Source of the DNA: Clostridium sp.
Lineage (GTDB): Bacteria > Bacillota > Clostridia > Clostridiales > Clostridiaceae
DNA: 43,157 nucleotides
NCBI GenBank assembly: GCA_028692255.1
Contig: JAQUXS010000017.1
Coordinates: 1-43,157 of the forward strand
Reading direction: 5' to 3'
The translations under genes and the position numbers were made by a program. The notes beneath the pieces were generated by a model. The model saw only the letters and a list, made by a program, of their open reading frames with translations, was not told the DNA's origin and ran no database searches. Positions 9,091 through 17,524 of the stretch are shown here, in pieces. Each line of letters starts with the position of its first letter. The first letter of the stretch is position 1.

Positions 9091-9519
9091 TTACACTTCC
9101 TCTTTTGTATAACAAGCACAGTTATTAGGTGTTTCAAAAACTGTTACGCTTTTAACATCGTATCCCATTTTTTTTATTTTATCAAAAAAAAACTTTGAAA
9201 AGTTTTCTGCTGTAGGTCTAAAATTAAGTTCTATGATTTTAAATCCATCCTCTTTAAGACAATTTAAAGTTAATTCCCTCATACTTCCTTTTTCTATAAT
9301 TAGAGAATGATCATAAAAATCAAATGTATCTTTAATATCTTTTTTTATTACATTAAAATCCTCTACCATTCCTCTTTTTTCTCCTGTTTTAATTAAACTT
9401 GAAGATTGTATTTCTGTCTCAATTTTCCATCTATGTCCATGGATATTACTGCATTTTCCATTATACCCATTTAGAAAATGTGCACTATCAAAATTATTTT
9501 CTATTTTTAAAATATACAT
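9091..9519 (-). CDS. queD: 6-carboxy-5,6,7,8-tetrahydropterin synthase
   Basis: This 142-residue PTPS-family enzyme acts between FolE and QueE. The zinc histidines are His14 (DSAHFL) and His27/His29 (NIHGHRW), with the catalytic cysteine in NGKC at residue 23. The C-terminal part carries PTAENFSKFFFDKI, the family substrate-binding Glu region. The start ATG at 9519 follows a perfect AGGAGG; upstream in-frame codons lack a ribosome site. It is the first gene of queD-queE-folE. No queC or queF is nearby. A TATAAT lies upstream near 9561-9566 (minus strand), with no clear -35. Confidence 0.95.
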   Translation of the reverse strand: MYILKIENNFDSAHFLNGYNGKCSNIHGHRWKIETEIQSSSLIKTGEKRGMVEDFNVIKKDIKDTFDFYDHSLIIEKGSMRELTLNCLKEDGFKIIELNFRPTAENFSKFFFDKIKKMGYDVKSVTVFETPNNCACYTKEEV

Positions 9520-9585
9520 AAATTTCCTCCTTAATATTATGTTTACATTTTCTATTAAATTATACCATTTATAAATAAATAATGA

Positions 9586-9629
9586 TAAAAAAGGGGACTG
9601 TTGCACTAAAAAAATAATGCCACAGCCCT
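9586..9629 (-). terminator. Terminator of the upstream helical-protein gene
   Basis: An imperfect stem (9593-9608 with 9615-9628; one bulge, one mismatch, one G.U) is followed in minus-strand RNA by a six-U run. It separates the gene ending at 9647 from the queD operon. Confidence 0.65.
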
Positions 9630-9646
9630 ATTTATATATATATTCA

Positions 9647-10078
9647 TCATTTTAAAAATTTCTTCATTTCATCTACATTTTGCTGTTCAAGTTTTAATAA
9701 CCTATTGCCTAATGCCGATATATCCGCATCAGCTTCTTTATATTCTTTAAGTTTTTTTGTTACATCAACAATACCCATTGTACTTCCCTTGATCATCATT
9801 TCAGCAATATGGGATGGGGTTTTATTTGTTAATGTATTTAAGTTAATCATTAAGTAAGTGGTAACTTTAGTAATAGTCCCAACACTTTTTGAATCTTTTT
9901 TCGTCTTATCTATTTTAATATTTGCCATATCAAATATTTCGTTATATTCTCTTAATTGAGATTCTAATTCTTTTTTTAGAGGTGTATCTTTTACAGTGCC
10001 AATTAACTGGTTAATCGAATTTTTACCCATTTCAGCATTTTGGTAAATGTAGTTTAAAAACTCTGAATTACTATCCAC
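9647..10078 (-). CDS. Hypothetical all-helical protein
   Basis: I do not recognise this 143-residue protein. It is hydrophilic, Lys/Glu-rich and predicted almost wholly alpha-helical, with amphipathic stretches resembling a four-helix bundle. There is no signal peptide, membrane segment or cysteine. Two segments begin with repeated Asn/Leu patterns (QLIGTVKDTPLKKELESQL and LMINLNTLTNKTPSHIAEM). The spacing of acidic and amide residues would allow a ferritin-like fold, but no di-iron ExxH motif is visible. It is a single gene, flanked by its own terminator and by the terminator of the chemoreceptor gene upstream. Confidence 0.75.
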   Translation of the reverse strand: MDSNSEFLNYIYQNAEMGKNSINQLIGTVKDTPLKKELESQLREYNEIFDMANIKIDKTKKDSKSVGTITKVTTYLMINLNTLTNKTPSHIAEMMIKGSTMGIVDVTKKLKEYKEADADISALGNRLLKLEQQNVDEMKKFLK

Positions 10079-10149
10079 TTATATCATCTCCCAAATGCAT
10101 TATCCGCAAAAAAAGATTATTTATACATAACTTATTACTTTTTCTCTAT

Positions 10150-10185
10150 AAAAAATAAACCGCCACACTATTTCCCAGTGCGACA
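10150..10185 (-). terminator. Terminator of the PocR-type chemoreceptor gene
   Basis: An 8-bp stem with G.U pairs (10162-10169 with 10177-10184) is followed in minus-strand RNA by a T-rich tract at about 10150-10157. It lies about 20 bp after the stop codon of the receptor gene. Confidence 0.55.
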
Positions 10186-10205
10186 GCTCAAATATAAATA
10201 CTAAA

Positions 10206-11246
10206 TTATTTATTATTAGCCATTTCATTTAATTCATCTGTAAAGGAAGTAACTTGCATCAAGTTTGCAGTAACTTCTTGTATTGCAGATGACTGCTGCT
10301 CAGTAGTTTTAAGCGTTTCACCAGCAGATTCAGTAGTTATATCCACAGAAGCCTGAATTTTTTTTGTAAGCTCCATTACTTTTAATGCAGTCTGCTTTGA
10401 ATTTTCAGATAAAGTTCTTATTTCCGTTGCAACAACTCCAAATCCTTTTCCAGCTTCTCCAGCTCTTGCAGCTTCAATTGCCGCATTTAAACCTAGCATT
10501 TTTGTCTGATCTGCTATACTTTTTATAGAATCAAGAATTGTATTAATTTCTATAGATAAATTCTTAACATTTGCTACTTCTTTGCTAAGATTTTGTTGAT
10601 TACTCGTTACATTTACTGATGAAGCTGATAGTTCTTCCATTGCTGCAGATATCTGGCTGAAACTCTCTGAAAGGTTTCCTGCCATACTTCCTAGTCTAAG
10701 TCGCTCATACCCATTTTGTGAAAATGAATTTGCAACAATAAATAAAACTTCAGCAGCAGCTTGTACATTTTCTTCTGCAGTTCTAGATACTTTTTCTGCA
10801 GCCTCAACGTATTGTTCAACGTCAATTCCTATCTCTCCAGCAATTTTTTTAGCATGCTCTGTATTTGGTTTTTGAGTTAAAATTTGTCCACCTAAAATAG
10901 TTCCTATTAAACGTCCATCTATAGTTATTGGAGCAGCAAAATCTATTAAACCAGCATGACATTTATATACATATGGCTTACCTGTCCTTGCAGCTTCCTG
11001 TCCACCTTTTAAATGTGATTCAGCGCATCTATTTTCACCTTTTTTAGTTGACTGAGTAAAGCCACAAAATTTAGTGTATGAACTTGGCTTAGTTACAGCC
11101 TTACCTTCTTTATCAACAGTTACACTTGCTATGTTCATCCCTGTCGCAAAATTATCTTGAAACTTTTGCAGCAAATCAATATCTATAACATCTTCAATAT
11201 CTAGCAAGTCAATATCTACGTCACCATTTTCAAGTTTCTTAATCAT
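10206..11246 (-). CDS. Soluble methyl-accepting chemotaxis protein with PocR sensory domain
   Basis: This 346-residue protein has two parts. Residues about 20-175 form a PocR ligand-binding domain, with [15 protein letters not shown], the [20 protein letters not shown] segment and IGTILGGQ. Residues about 185-346 form a methyl-accepting signalling domain that contains the CheA/CheW-contacting tip ([17 protein letters not shown]). There is no transmembrane helix, so it is a cytosolic receptor, and the signalling hairpin is short. Cysteines in the PocR part could bind a metal or sense redox state; this is inference. The N-terminal [18 protein letters not shown] stretch is very acidic. It is monocistronic between AT-rich gaps. 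Confidence 0.88.
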   Translation of the reverse strand: MIKKLENGDVDIDLLDIEDVIDIDLLQKFQDNFATGMNIASVTVDKEGKAVTKPSSYTKFCGFTQSTKKGENRCAESHLKGGQEAARTGKPYVYKCHAGLIDFAAPITIDGRLIGTILGGQILTQKPNTEHAKKIAGEIGIDVEQYVEAAEKVSRTAEENVQAAAEVLFIVANSFSQNGYERLRLGSMAGNLSESFSQISAAMEELSASSVNVTSNQQNLSKEVANVKNLSIEINTILDSIKSIADQTKMLGLNAAIEAARAGEAGKGFGVVATEIRTLSENSKQTALKVMELTKKIQASVDITTESAGETLKTTEQQSSAIQEVTANLMQVTSFTDELNEMANNK

Positions 11247-11430
11247 ATAGATTTCCCCTTTAAATGTATAATATTAAGTTTTAAAAATATTCATAATTAA
11301 TTTCATTTTTAAACCTTATAATTAATTTTATTATATTTTTCATTAAAAATCAACATAATTCGACTATACATAACTGTTTTTGCTTAGTTTTTACAATATA
11401 TGTCTTTTGATTTTCATATGAAGGTAATTT

Positions 11431-12111
11431 TTATAATTTTCTTAATTCTTCTATCTCTATATCTGTAAGTTTTCTCCACTCTCCAACTTCAATTCCATCA
11501 ATTTTTATATTAACTATCCTAATTCTTTTGAGCTTAATTACTTTGTATCCAAAAGTTTTACTCATCTTTCTAATTTGTCTATTTAATCCTTGTGTTAATG
11601 TAATTGAAAATGTATTATTGTTAATTCTTTTAGCTTTACACTTTTTGGTCTTCACCCCCGAAATTTCTACTCCTCTTTTCATCCCTTCTATAAAAGAATC
11701 ATCAAAAGGCTTATCTACCTTTACAATGTATTCTTTTTCATGTTCATTTTTTGATTCTAAAACCTTATTTGCTAATTCCCCATCATTAGTCATAAGTATT
11801 AATCCTTCTGATTTTTTGTCTAACCTTCCAACAGGAAATATATACACTGGATAATTTAAAAATTTTATTATATTATTTTCAACCTTATTTTCTGCAGTAC
11901 AAATTATTCCAGCTGGCTTATTTAACACAATATAAACCTTCTCCTTAACAGGTATAGGCTTACTATCAATTAATATTGTATCTGTCTTTTCTACCCACTG
12001 ACCTTTAACACACTTTTCACCATTAACTGTTATTCTATTTTCTTCAATAATTCTATTGGTTTCTCTTCTTGAACAAAAGCCCATATTACTAAGAAGCTTA
12101 TTTATTCTCAT
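11431..12111 (-). CDS. rluF: 23S rRNA pseudouridine synthase, RluF/RsuA family
   Basis: This 226-residue protein has an N-terminal S4 RNA-binding domain (residues 1-50, MRINKLLSNMGFCSRRE) and a RsuA-type catalytic domain. The catalytic aspartate is Asp98 in the motif VGRLDKKSEGLIL. Later family blocks HEKEYIVKVDKP and GLNRQIRKM are present. The short form and sequence resemble RluF (23S U2604) more than RsuA or RluB, but the exact target uridine cannot be fixed by eye. It starts 30 bp after the lacZ stop on the same strand, so partial read-through from lacZ is possible. Confidence 0.85.
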   Translation of the reverse strand: MRINKLLSNMGFCSRRETNRIIEENRITVNGEKCVKGQWVEKTDTILIDSKPIPVKEKVYIVLNKPAGIICTAENKVENNIIKFLNYPVYIFPVGRLDKKSEGLILMTNDGELANKVLESKNEHEKEYIVKVDKPFDDSFIEGMKRGVEISGVKTKKCKAKRINNNTFSITLTQGLNRQIRKMSKTFGYKVIKLKRIRIVNIKIDGIEVGEWRKLTDIEIEELRKL

Positions 12112-12140
12112 TTTTCTTCTCCTAGTTTACTAAATCCAAT

Positions 12141-15100
12141 TTATTTGCACTTTCTCATTACAAATTCAAAAAATATATCTTTAGATGAATCTATTGTGTA
12201 CTTTTCATGAACTTGTGCTCCCCAACTGTCATCTCCTCCTACGCCCATCTGTCTTGCTGCTATAGTTACAACTGTATAATTTACTCTTGGAAGCTCATAA
12301 TAATGAAGTGCATTCTGAAGTTCAAATGCTGTGTATGGTGATATTCCAAGTTCAAAAGGTTTATCCTTATAACCAAACTCAATACCAAATCCATTTTTAT
12401 CTTTCACCTTAGCCCATCTCACATCTGTGTGATTTCCACTTTCTTGAGGCACAGCATAATTAGACACATTTTCTACTACCTTTTTTTCAAAAATCCCTAA
12501 ATGTGCTCCATGTTTTCTATCTATATAATTTTCTTCTGGTCCCATACCATACCATTTAAAGCTATCATAGTCCGCTGATATTTTAAATGTCAAACCGAAT
12601 ATAGGTAACTTTGGCAAACTACTTGTACCCTTATATATGCATTTTACTTTTATTTCCCCATTTACATAAACAGTATATGCTACTTTAACCTTAACTTCAC
12701 TTGAAATTGGTAAACTGTAAGTATACTCTACAGTTAAGTCGCTTTCATTTTGTGTTACATTTATATCAGTGCACTTCTGAAACATACTAGCTTCTAGCCA
12801 CTTTCCCCTTTTAAATCCAAAGTTTGCTCCATTATCATTATCTGTAGTTGCCCTCCAATAGATAGGCATTGGCCTACGGGTTATCATTTCTTTTCCATCA
12901 TATATAAGAGAAACGATTCCACCTTCCTGTCTTGAAAATAGCACACTAAAATCTTTATTCTTTACTCCAATATTCACATCACCATAAATAACATTAAGTT
13001 TTGAATTTTCTTTACTCCAATTAACCTCTTTAAAACCTCTCTTTTCATATACAAATTGCTCAAAAGCTACAGTATGTCCTTTTTCTGCCCATATAGAGGA
13101 ACTTTTAAGTTTGAAAGCAACATTAATTGCATATTCTCCACTTTTATTTCTTTCTGGAAATTTAAGGCTTACATATTTCTCTTCTCCTGCCTTAACAATT
13201 ACATTTTCAAAATTCTCATAGATTTTCTTTCCATTTAACCATAGTGAATATTCCATAATATAATCAGAAGTATCTATAAATAAATTTTTATTTCTAACTT
13301 TCACTCCATTTTCATCAATGCTTAAGTCTATATTTTGGTAAAGTTTTTTTACCTCTTGTACTTTTGGTGAAGCTTTTCTGTCAGCATAGACTATTCCATC
13401 ACCGCAAAAATTATAGTCCGTTGGTCTGTCGTCAAAGTCCCCTCCATAAGCCAAAAAATCTTCTGAAAATCTATTCTTTTTCACTAAGAATTGATCTATA
13501 TAATCCCATATAAAACCGCCTTGATACATTTCATATTTATCTTCAAGTTCTACATATTCGTCCATTGCTCCACAGGAATTCCCCATGGCATGCATATATT
13601 CACAACTCATAAAAGGCTTTTTAGGATCATTTTTTAAATATTCTTCAATTCCCCTTGCAGGCTCATACATTCTGCTTTCCACATCACTTGTATCATTAAA
13701 AGTTCTATCATGGAATATTCCTTCATAGTGAACTATTCTAGAAGGATCCTTTTCTTTGAAATACTTGGACATTTTATATATATTTTCTCCACCAAAGGAT
13801 TCATTACCACAAGACCACATTAAAATTGAAGGATGATTTTTATCCCTTTGCACCATTGAAACCGCCCTATCCAATACTATGTCAAACCATTCTTTTTTAC
13901 TTCCAGGTATAATTAAATCTGGATTTATAGCTCCAATCTTCTGCCATGATCCATGAGTTTCAAGATTTGTTTCATCTATTAAATATATACCATATTCATC
14001 ACAAAGTTCATACCAATAGCTCTGATTAGGATAGTGTGAAGTTCTTACTGCATTTATATTATTTTTCTTTAAGAATTTTATATCCCATAGCATGTCCCTT
14101 TTTGTTATAGCTCTTCCCATTATGCAGTCAAATTCATGCCTGTTTATTCCCTTAAATATAATCCTTTTTCCGTTTAAACGCATAATTTTGTCTACTATCT
14201 GAAATTTTCTAAAACCTACCTTTTGCAATAGAACTTCAGCTATATTTCCTTTTTGATCTTTTATAAATAGATACATTTTATAAAGATAAGGGGTTTCAGA
14301 ACTCCAAAGTTTTACATTATTTACTTGAAGTCTTAATGATAAATTATCTTCTACTTTTGTTTCCAGAGATTTGCAAATCTCCTCATTGTTTTTGTCCATT
14401 AATATTAAATCCACAGTAGAATCCATATCACCTTTTATTTTTAAATCAACATTTAGCACTGCATTTATATATGAATCATCTAAATCTGTCTTTACGAATA
14501 AATCCTGTACATGAGTTTTAGGTACAGAATATAGATATACATCTCTAAATATTCCTGAGAGCAGCCAAAAATCCTGATCTTCTAGCCAGCTTCCTGTAGA
14601 TCTTTTATATACTTCTACTGCTAACTTATTTTCACCTTCAATAACATAATCAGTTAGTTCAAATTCTGAAGGTGTAAAACTGTCTTCACTATATCCTACA
14701 AATTTTCCATTAAACCAAACATAAAAAGCAGTTTCTACTCCTTGGAAAGAAATATACAGTGAATCTCTCTTAAGCTTATTATCTATATTAAAATACTTAA
14801 CATAACTTCCAACAGGATTATATTCTTCTGATACTTCGCCAGGTTTTAAATCACTGTCACCATCCCAAGGATACATTAAATTTAAGTACTGTGGCTTATC
14901 ATAGCCTTGAAGCTGTATATGTCCGGGGACACTTATGTTGTCCCAACACTTACAATTAAAATCTGTTTTGTAAAAATCTTTAATTCTAGAATTAGGGTTT
15001 AAAGCAAAACTAAATTTCCAGTTACCATTTAAACTTTGTCTTAATACCATTTCTCCCGAATCTGCCTCTTCCTTAGTCAAATAATATTTATGATCCGAAT

Positions 15101-15173
15101 GGGCTTCAATCCTGTTTACTGAATAAATAGATAGGTTAGAAAGCCAGCTTGTATTTGGAATTTCATGCTCCAT
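12141..15173 (-). CDS. lacZ: Beta-galactosidase, glycoside hydrolase family 2
   Basis: This 1010-residue enzyme of LacZ length hydrolyses lactose and related galactosides. The acid/base residue is Glu458 in MWSCGNESFGG and the nucleophile Glu525 in CEYMHAMGNS. The five-domain layout of long LacZ proteins fits: jelly roll, immunoglobulin-like domain, TIM barrel, second immunoglobulin-like domain, and C-terminal beta-sandwich (Bgal_small_N). There is no signal peptide, so it is cytosolic. ATG 15173 is chosen because AAGGAAGG lies just upstream; a GTG at 15185 overlaps that site. No permease or regulator is adjacent. A candidate cre box upstream suggests catabolite repression by CcpA. Confidence 0.95.
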   Translation of the reverse strand: MEHEIPNTSWLSNLSIYSVNRIEAHSDHKYYLTKEEADSGEMVLRQSLNGNWKFSFALNPNSRIKDFYKTDFNCKCWDNISVPGHIQLQGYDKPQYLNLMYPWDGDSDLKPGEVSEEYNPVGSYVKYFNIDNKLKRDSLYISFQGVETAFYVWFNGKFVGYSEDSFTPSEFELTDYVIEGENKLAVEVYKRSTGSWLEDQDFWLLSGIFRDVYLYSVPKTHVQDLFVKTDLDDSYINAVLNVDLKIKGDMDSTVDLILMDKNNEEICKSLETKVEDNLSLRLQVNNVKLWSSETPYLYKMYLFIKDQKGNIAEVLLQKVGFRKFQIVDKIMRLNGKRIIFKGINRHEFDCIMGRAITKRDMLWDIKFLKKNNINAVRTSHYPNQSYWYELCDEYGIYLIDETNLETHGSWQKIGAINPDLIIPGSKKEWFDIVLDRAVSMVQRDKNHPSILMWSCGNESFGGENIYKMSKYFKEKDPSRIVHYEGIFHDRTFNDTSDVESRMYEPARGIEEYLKNDPKKPFMSCEYMHAMGNSCGAMDEYVELEDKYEMYQGGFIWDYIDQFLVKKNRFSEDFLAYGGDFDDRPTDYNFCGDGIVYADRKASPKVQEVKKLYQNIDLSIDENGVKVRNKNLFIDTSDYIMEYSLWLNGKKIYENFENVIVKAGEEKYVSLKFPERNKSGEYAINVAFKLKSSSIWAEKGHTVAFEQFVYEKRGFKEVNWSKENSKLNVIYGDVNIGVKNKDFSVLFSRQEGGIVSLIYDGKEMITRRPMPIYWRATTDNDNGANFGFKRGKWLEASMFQKCTDINVTQNESDLTVEYTYSLPISSEVKVKVAYTVYVNGEIKVKCIYKGTSSLPKLPIFGLTFKISADYDSFKWYGMGPEENYIDRKHGAHLGIFEKKVVENVSNYAVPQESGNHTDVRWAKVKDKNGFGIEFGYKDKPFELGISPYTAFELQNALHYYELPRVNYTVVTIAARQMGVGGDDSWGAQVHEKYTIDSSKDIFFEFVMRKCK

Positions 15174-15215
15174 AATTAACAGCACCTTCCTTAATAATTA
15201 GTATTTATTATTATT

Positions 15216-15229
15216 TTAAATCGTTTACA
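15216..15229 (-). promoter_or_regulatory. Candidate cre (CcpA-binding) site upstream of lacZ
   Basis: The minus strand reads TGTAAACGATTTAA, matching 13 of 14 positions of the Gram-positive cre consensus TGWAANCGNTNWCA. It lies about 43 bp upstream of the lacZ start, a sensible place for repression of a sugar hydrolase. No promoter boxes were confidently placed. Confidence 0.55.
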
Positions 15230-15273
15230 TTAAATCTAAATGTAAAAATACTCTTAATTCTATTTTACCACTT

Positions 15274-15843
15274 TTATTTTACAATGTTCTGCATATTATT
15301 TAATTTTTGCTGCAATATAATATTTTCTTCTGTTAATTTAGAATTATCATTTGTAAGCTTATGAACCTGCTGCTGTAATATAGTTATTTGATTTTCATTT
15401 GTATTAGTTTCTTGATCTTTTATTTCTTCTGTTGTCTTTGATACATATATAACGTCATCAATATATCCATCAATTACAGTTTTAATGTCATCGGTAATAT
15501 TTATTCCAGCAACTTTTAATGCTGCGATGATTAATTCAGTAGCTTTTTCTTTCCTCTGATCTGCTGGTATTTGATAAGATATATATAGCTGTTCTGCTCT
15601 ATTAACACCTTTTAGTGCTTCTTTTGTAACTACATCTAATACATCGATACTTTTATTTAATGGTTCTATTTCTTTTGCAACTGAAATGATACTATCGGCA
15701 CCAGTTAATACTGTTTCAACTTTCTTAAGTATGTCCTCAACATTAACACCAATCTTCTTTAGATAAGGAAACAATAAGAATAATGATCCTCCAATTCCTA
15801 ATGATACACCTGCAATAATTAATAATGTTTCTACGTTTGACAT
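15274..15843 (-). CDS. Stand-alone LLH-holin-like membrane protein with coiled coil
   Basis: This 189-residue protein has one N-terminal transmembrane helix (about residues 4-27) and then a soluble helical region. That region (AEQLYISYQIPADQRKEKA, then LKVAGINITDD and IDGYIDDVIY) resembles the C-terminal half of phage holins of the LLH / superfamily 6 type. The last 45 residues form a Gln/Leu-rich coiled coil with heptad leucines. Start ATG 15843 follows GGAGGAATG; an upstream in-frame ATG lacks spacing for a ribosome site. There is no phage gene nearby, so it may be a domesticated holin or an unrelated membrane scaffold. Family assignment is moderate. Confidence 0.6.
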   Translation of the reverse strand: MSNVETLLIIAGVSLGIGGSLFLLFPYLKKIGVNVEDILKKVETVLTGADSIISVAKEIEPLNKSIDVLDVVTKEALKGVNRAEQLYISYQIPADQRKEKATELIIAALKVAGINITDDIKTVIDGYIDDVIYVSKTTEEIKDQETNTNENQITILQQQVHKLTNDNSKLTEENIILQQKLNNMQNIVK

Positions 15844-16189
15844 TTTACATTCCTCCAATATTTTTTATTTGTTAAAATGAATCATAGAAAACTTGTAATA
15901 CTAATCTCCACTAGCTTCGTGTACCAAATAAAGTTAAAATTATAATTTATTAGTTGTTTTACATATTTTAACATGCAAAATAGTATCTTGTCCATGTTTC
16001 TATTAAATTTAATTTGTAATAAACCTAATTATTGTATTAGAAAGTCTATTTACGCACAAGATAGATTTTATATTAAGCTTTTACAAATCTCATTAAGTAT
16101 AAAAAACGTCGCAAAATTCACCACTGAATAATACGACGTTTTGTTTATTATTTGTTTGTTATCATTAATACTCACACTAATATTAGCTG
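15844..16189. other. Intergenic region upstream of the LLH-like gene
   Basis: These 346 bp are AT-rich. Apart from the repeat-type hairpin at 16101-16147 I see no gene, RNA fold or clear promoter consensus. The promoter of the LLH-like gene must lie here. Confidence 0.5.
16101..16147 (-). terminator. Hairpin terminator, copy 1 of a repeated element
   Basis: An outer stem (AACGTCG with CGACGTT) encloses an inner stem (ATTCA with TGAAT) and a four-base loop. It lies just after the stop of the double-CMD gene and is followed by a U run in minus-strand RNA. A second copy occurs at 27711-27757 with a compensatory base-pair change. Confidence 0.75.
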
Positions 16190-16984
16190 CTATTTCCTAG
16201 ATAAGAGCACTTCTTTCAATTCATTAGTACCATTTATTGCACATGGAAATCCTACATAAACAGTCATTAGAATCATTATTTCTTTAATTTCATCAACTGT
16301 TAGTCCAACATTAAGTCCTGCATTAATATGAAATTTTAACTGAAGCTTTGCATTACCTAATGCTGCTAATGCTGAAATAGTTGCAATTTCCCTATATCTC
16401 TTATTTAGATTATTTCTTGCGTAAATGTCAGCCTGTCCATTTACTATAAATTTAACTAAGTCCGGTGACAGCTGATTATAAGCACTTTTTAAATTTTCCA
16501 ATTGTTTACTATCAAGCTCTGCAAGTTCTTCTGCACCAACCTCATATCTTTCACTTGATAAAACTTCTCTTGTAGGCTCCTCTCCAGTATTATCCTTTAT
16601 TCCCTTGTCTTCACGCTCTTTAAGCACTTCTTTTAATGCATTCATAGCATTTATAGCTGTTGGAAAACCTGAATAAGCTGTCATTTGAAGTATTACTTCT
16701 TTTATATCATTAATTGTGCAGCCAACATTCAAAGCACCATTAATATGAACCTTTAATTGTGGATTAGCATTTCCTAAAGCCGTCAACGCTGCCACAACCC
16801 CTATTTCCTTCGATTTTAAATCTAAAATATCTCTTGAATATATATCTCCAAAGGAATACTCAATCATATACTTAACAAGTTCTGGAGATATATTACTTAA
16901 ACTGCTCTCTACTTTTTTGCCTGACTCCCCATCTATTTCAAGCATTTTTTTATAACCTCTTTCAAATCTATTTTCCTTTTTCAT
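16190..16984 (-). CDS. Two-domain carboxymuconolactone-decarboxylase-family protein
   Basis: This 264-residue protein has two CMD/AhpD-fold repeats (about 30-115 and 170-260). The parallel segments are IGVVAALTALGNANPQLKVH in the first and IATISALAALGNAKLQLKFH in the second. Neither repeat has the CxxC of AhpD-type disulphide reductases, so it resembles the decarboxylase branch; single-domain CMDs more often act as oligomers. The substrate is unknown. The start ATG 16984 follows GGAGG and overlaps the end of the MerR gene by 17 bp, which argues for a single transcript controlled by that regulator. Confidence 0.85.
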   Translation of the reverse strand: MKKENRFERGYKKMLEIDGESGKKVESSLSNISPELVKYMIEYSFGDIYSRDILDLKSKEIGVVAALTALGNANPQLKVHINGALNVGCTINDIKEVILQMTAYSGFPTAINAMNALKEVLKEREDKGIKDNTGEEPTREVLSSERYEVGAEELAELDSKQLENLKSAYNQLSPDLVKFIVNGQADIYARNNLNKRYREIATISALAALGNAKLQLKFHINAGLNVGLTVDEIKEIMILMTVYVGFPCAINGTNELKEVLLSRK

Positions 16985-17342
16985 TTATTTTTTCCTCCAT
17001 TTTACTATAAATTCGAACTTTTCTTTTAACATAATTTTTAGCTTCATTTAATCTTTCTATTTCCTTTTCTATTGATTGTAAATGTTCTTCCATTATCTTT
17101 TTTCTTTCTGATACAGTTGAATCTCCAATATTCCTAAGTCTTGCATATTCTTTCATCTTATTTATATTCATTCCAGTTGTTCTAAGCCTGTTTATTACCT
17201 CGAGCCACTTTAAATCATCCTCTGTGTATATTCTTTTTCCCGAAGAGCTTCTCTTTATATCTTTAATTAGACCAATACTTTCATAATACCTAAGAGTATG
17301 TGGCTTTAATTTCGTTATTTTTGAAACTTCACTTATATCCAT
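16968..17342 (-). CDS. MerR-family transcriptional regulator
   Basis: This 124-residue regulator has a winged-helix N-terminus, ISEVSKITKLKPHTLRYYES with the invariant RYYE, followed by GLIKDIKRSSSGKRIYTEDD and a dimerising coiled coil. No metal-binding cysteines are present, so it is not a metal sensor; it resembles MerR proteins that respond to aldehydes or quinones, or have no known ligand. Its gene is first in an operon with the double-CMD protein. The upstream promoter carries the long spacer with dyad typical of MerR control, so autoregulation is likely. Confidence 0.9.
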   Translation of the reverse strand: MDISEVSKITKLKPHTLRYYESIGLIKDIKRSSSGKRIYTEDDLKWLEVINRLRTTGMNINKMKEYARLRNIGDSTVSERKKIMEEHLQSIEKEIERLNEAKNYVKRKVRIYSKMEEKINEKGK

Positions 17343-17436
17343 TTTAAGAACTTAATCCCTCCTATTAAGGCTAGCCTTTTATTTGCAAATTTGCTTTGTG
17401 CATGACAATAAATCTATTATGTCATCCAACAAAATT

Positions 17437-17467
17437 ATATTAACACTTAAAGTGCACTTTAAGTCAA
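17437..17467 (-). promoter_or_regulatory. MerR-type promoter with palindromic operator in a 19-bp spacer
   Basis: On the minus strand, TTGACT (17467-17462) and TAATAT (17442-17437) are separated by exactly 19 bp. The spacer is almost filled by the perfect 20-bp palindrome ACTTAAAGTGCACTTTAAGT (17445-17464). Over-long spacers with a dyad are the hallmark of promoters activated by DNA twisting by MerR regulators. It lies about 95 bp upstream of the MerR start. Confidence 0.85.
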
Positions 17468-17524
17468 TAAAAAAAATAAAAGCCCCGGATATACACTTAT
17501 CATATTGATTTAGCGTATAAATCC
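17468..17524 (-). terminator. Terminator of the Cas12f/TnpB-like transcript
   Basis: A 10-bp stem with one mismatch and one G.U (17515-17524 with 17487-17496) is followed in minus-strand RNA by GGGGC and a long U-rich tract (17481-17468). It ends the transcript about 300 nt after the Cas12f/TnpB-like stop codon, just before the MerR promoter. Confidence 0.6.

Noticed and set aside
9520..9646. preQ1 riboswitch in the queD leader
   Set aside because: The region contains the terminator of the upstream gene and an AT-rich promoter stretch. No preQ1-I pseudoknot pattern was found.
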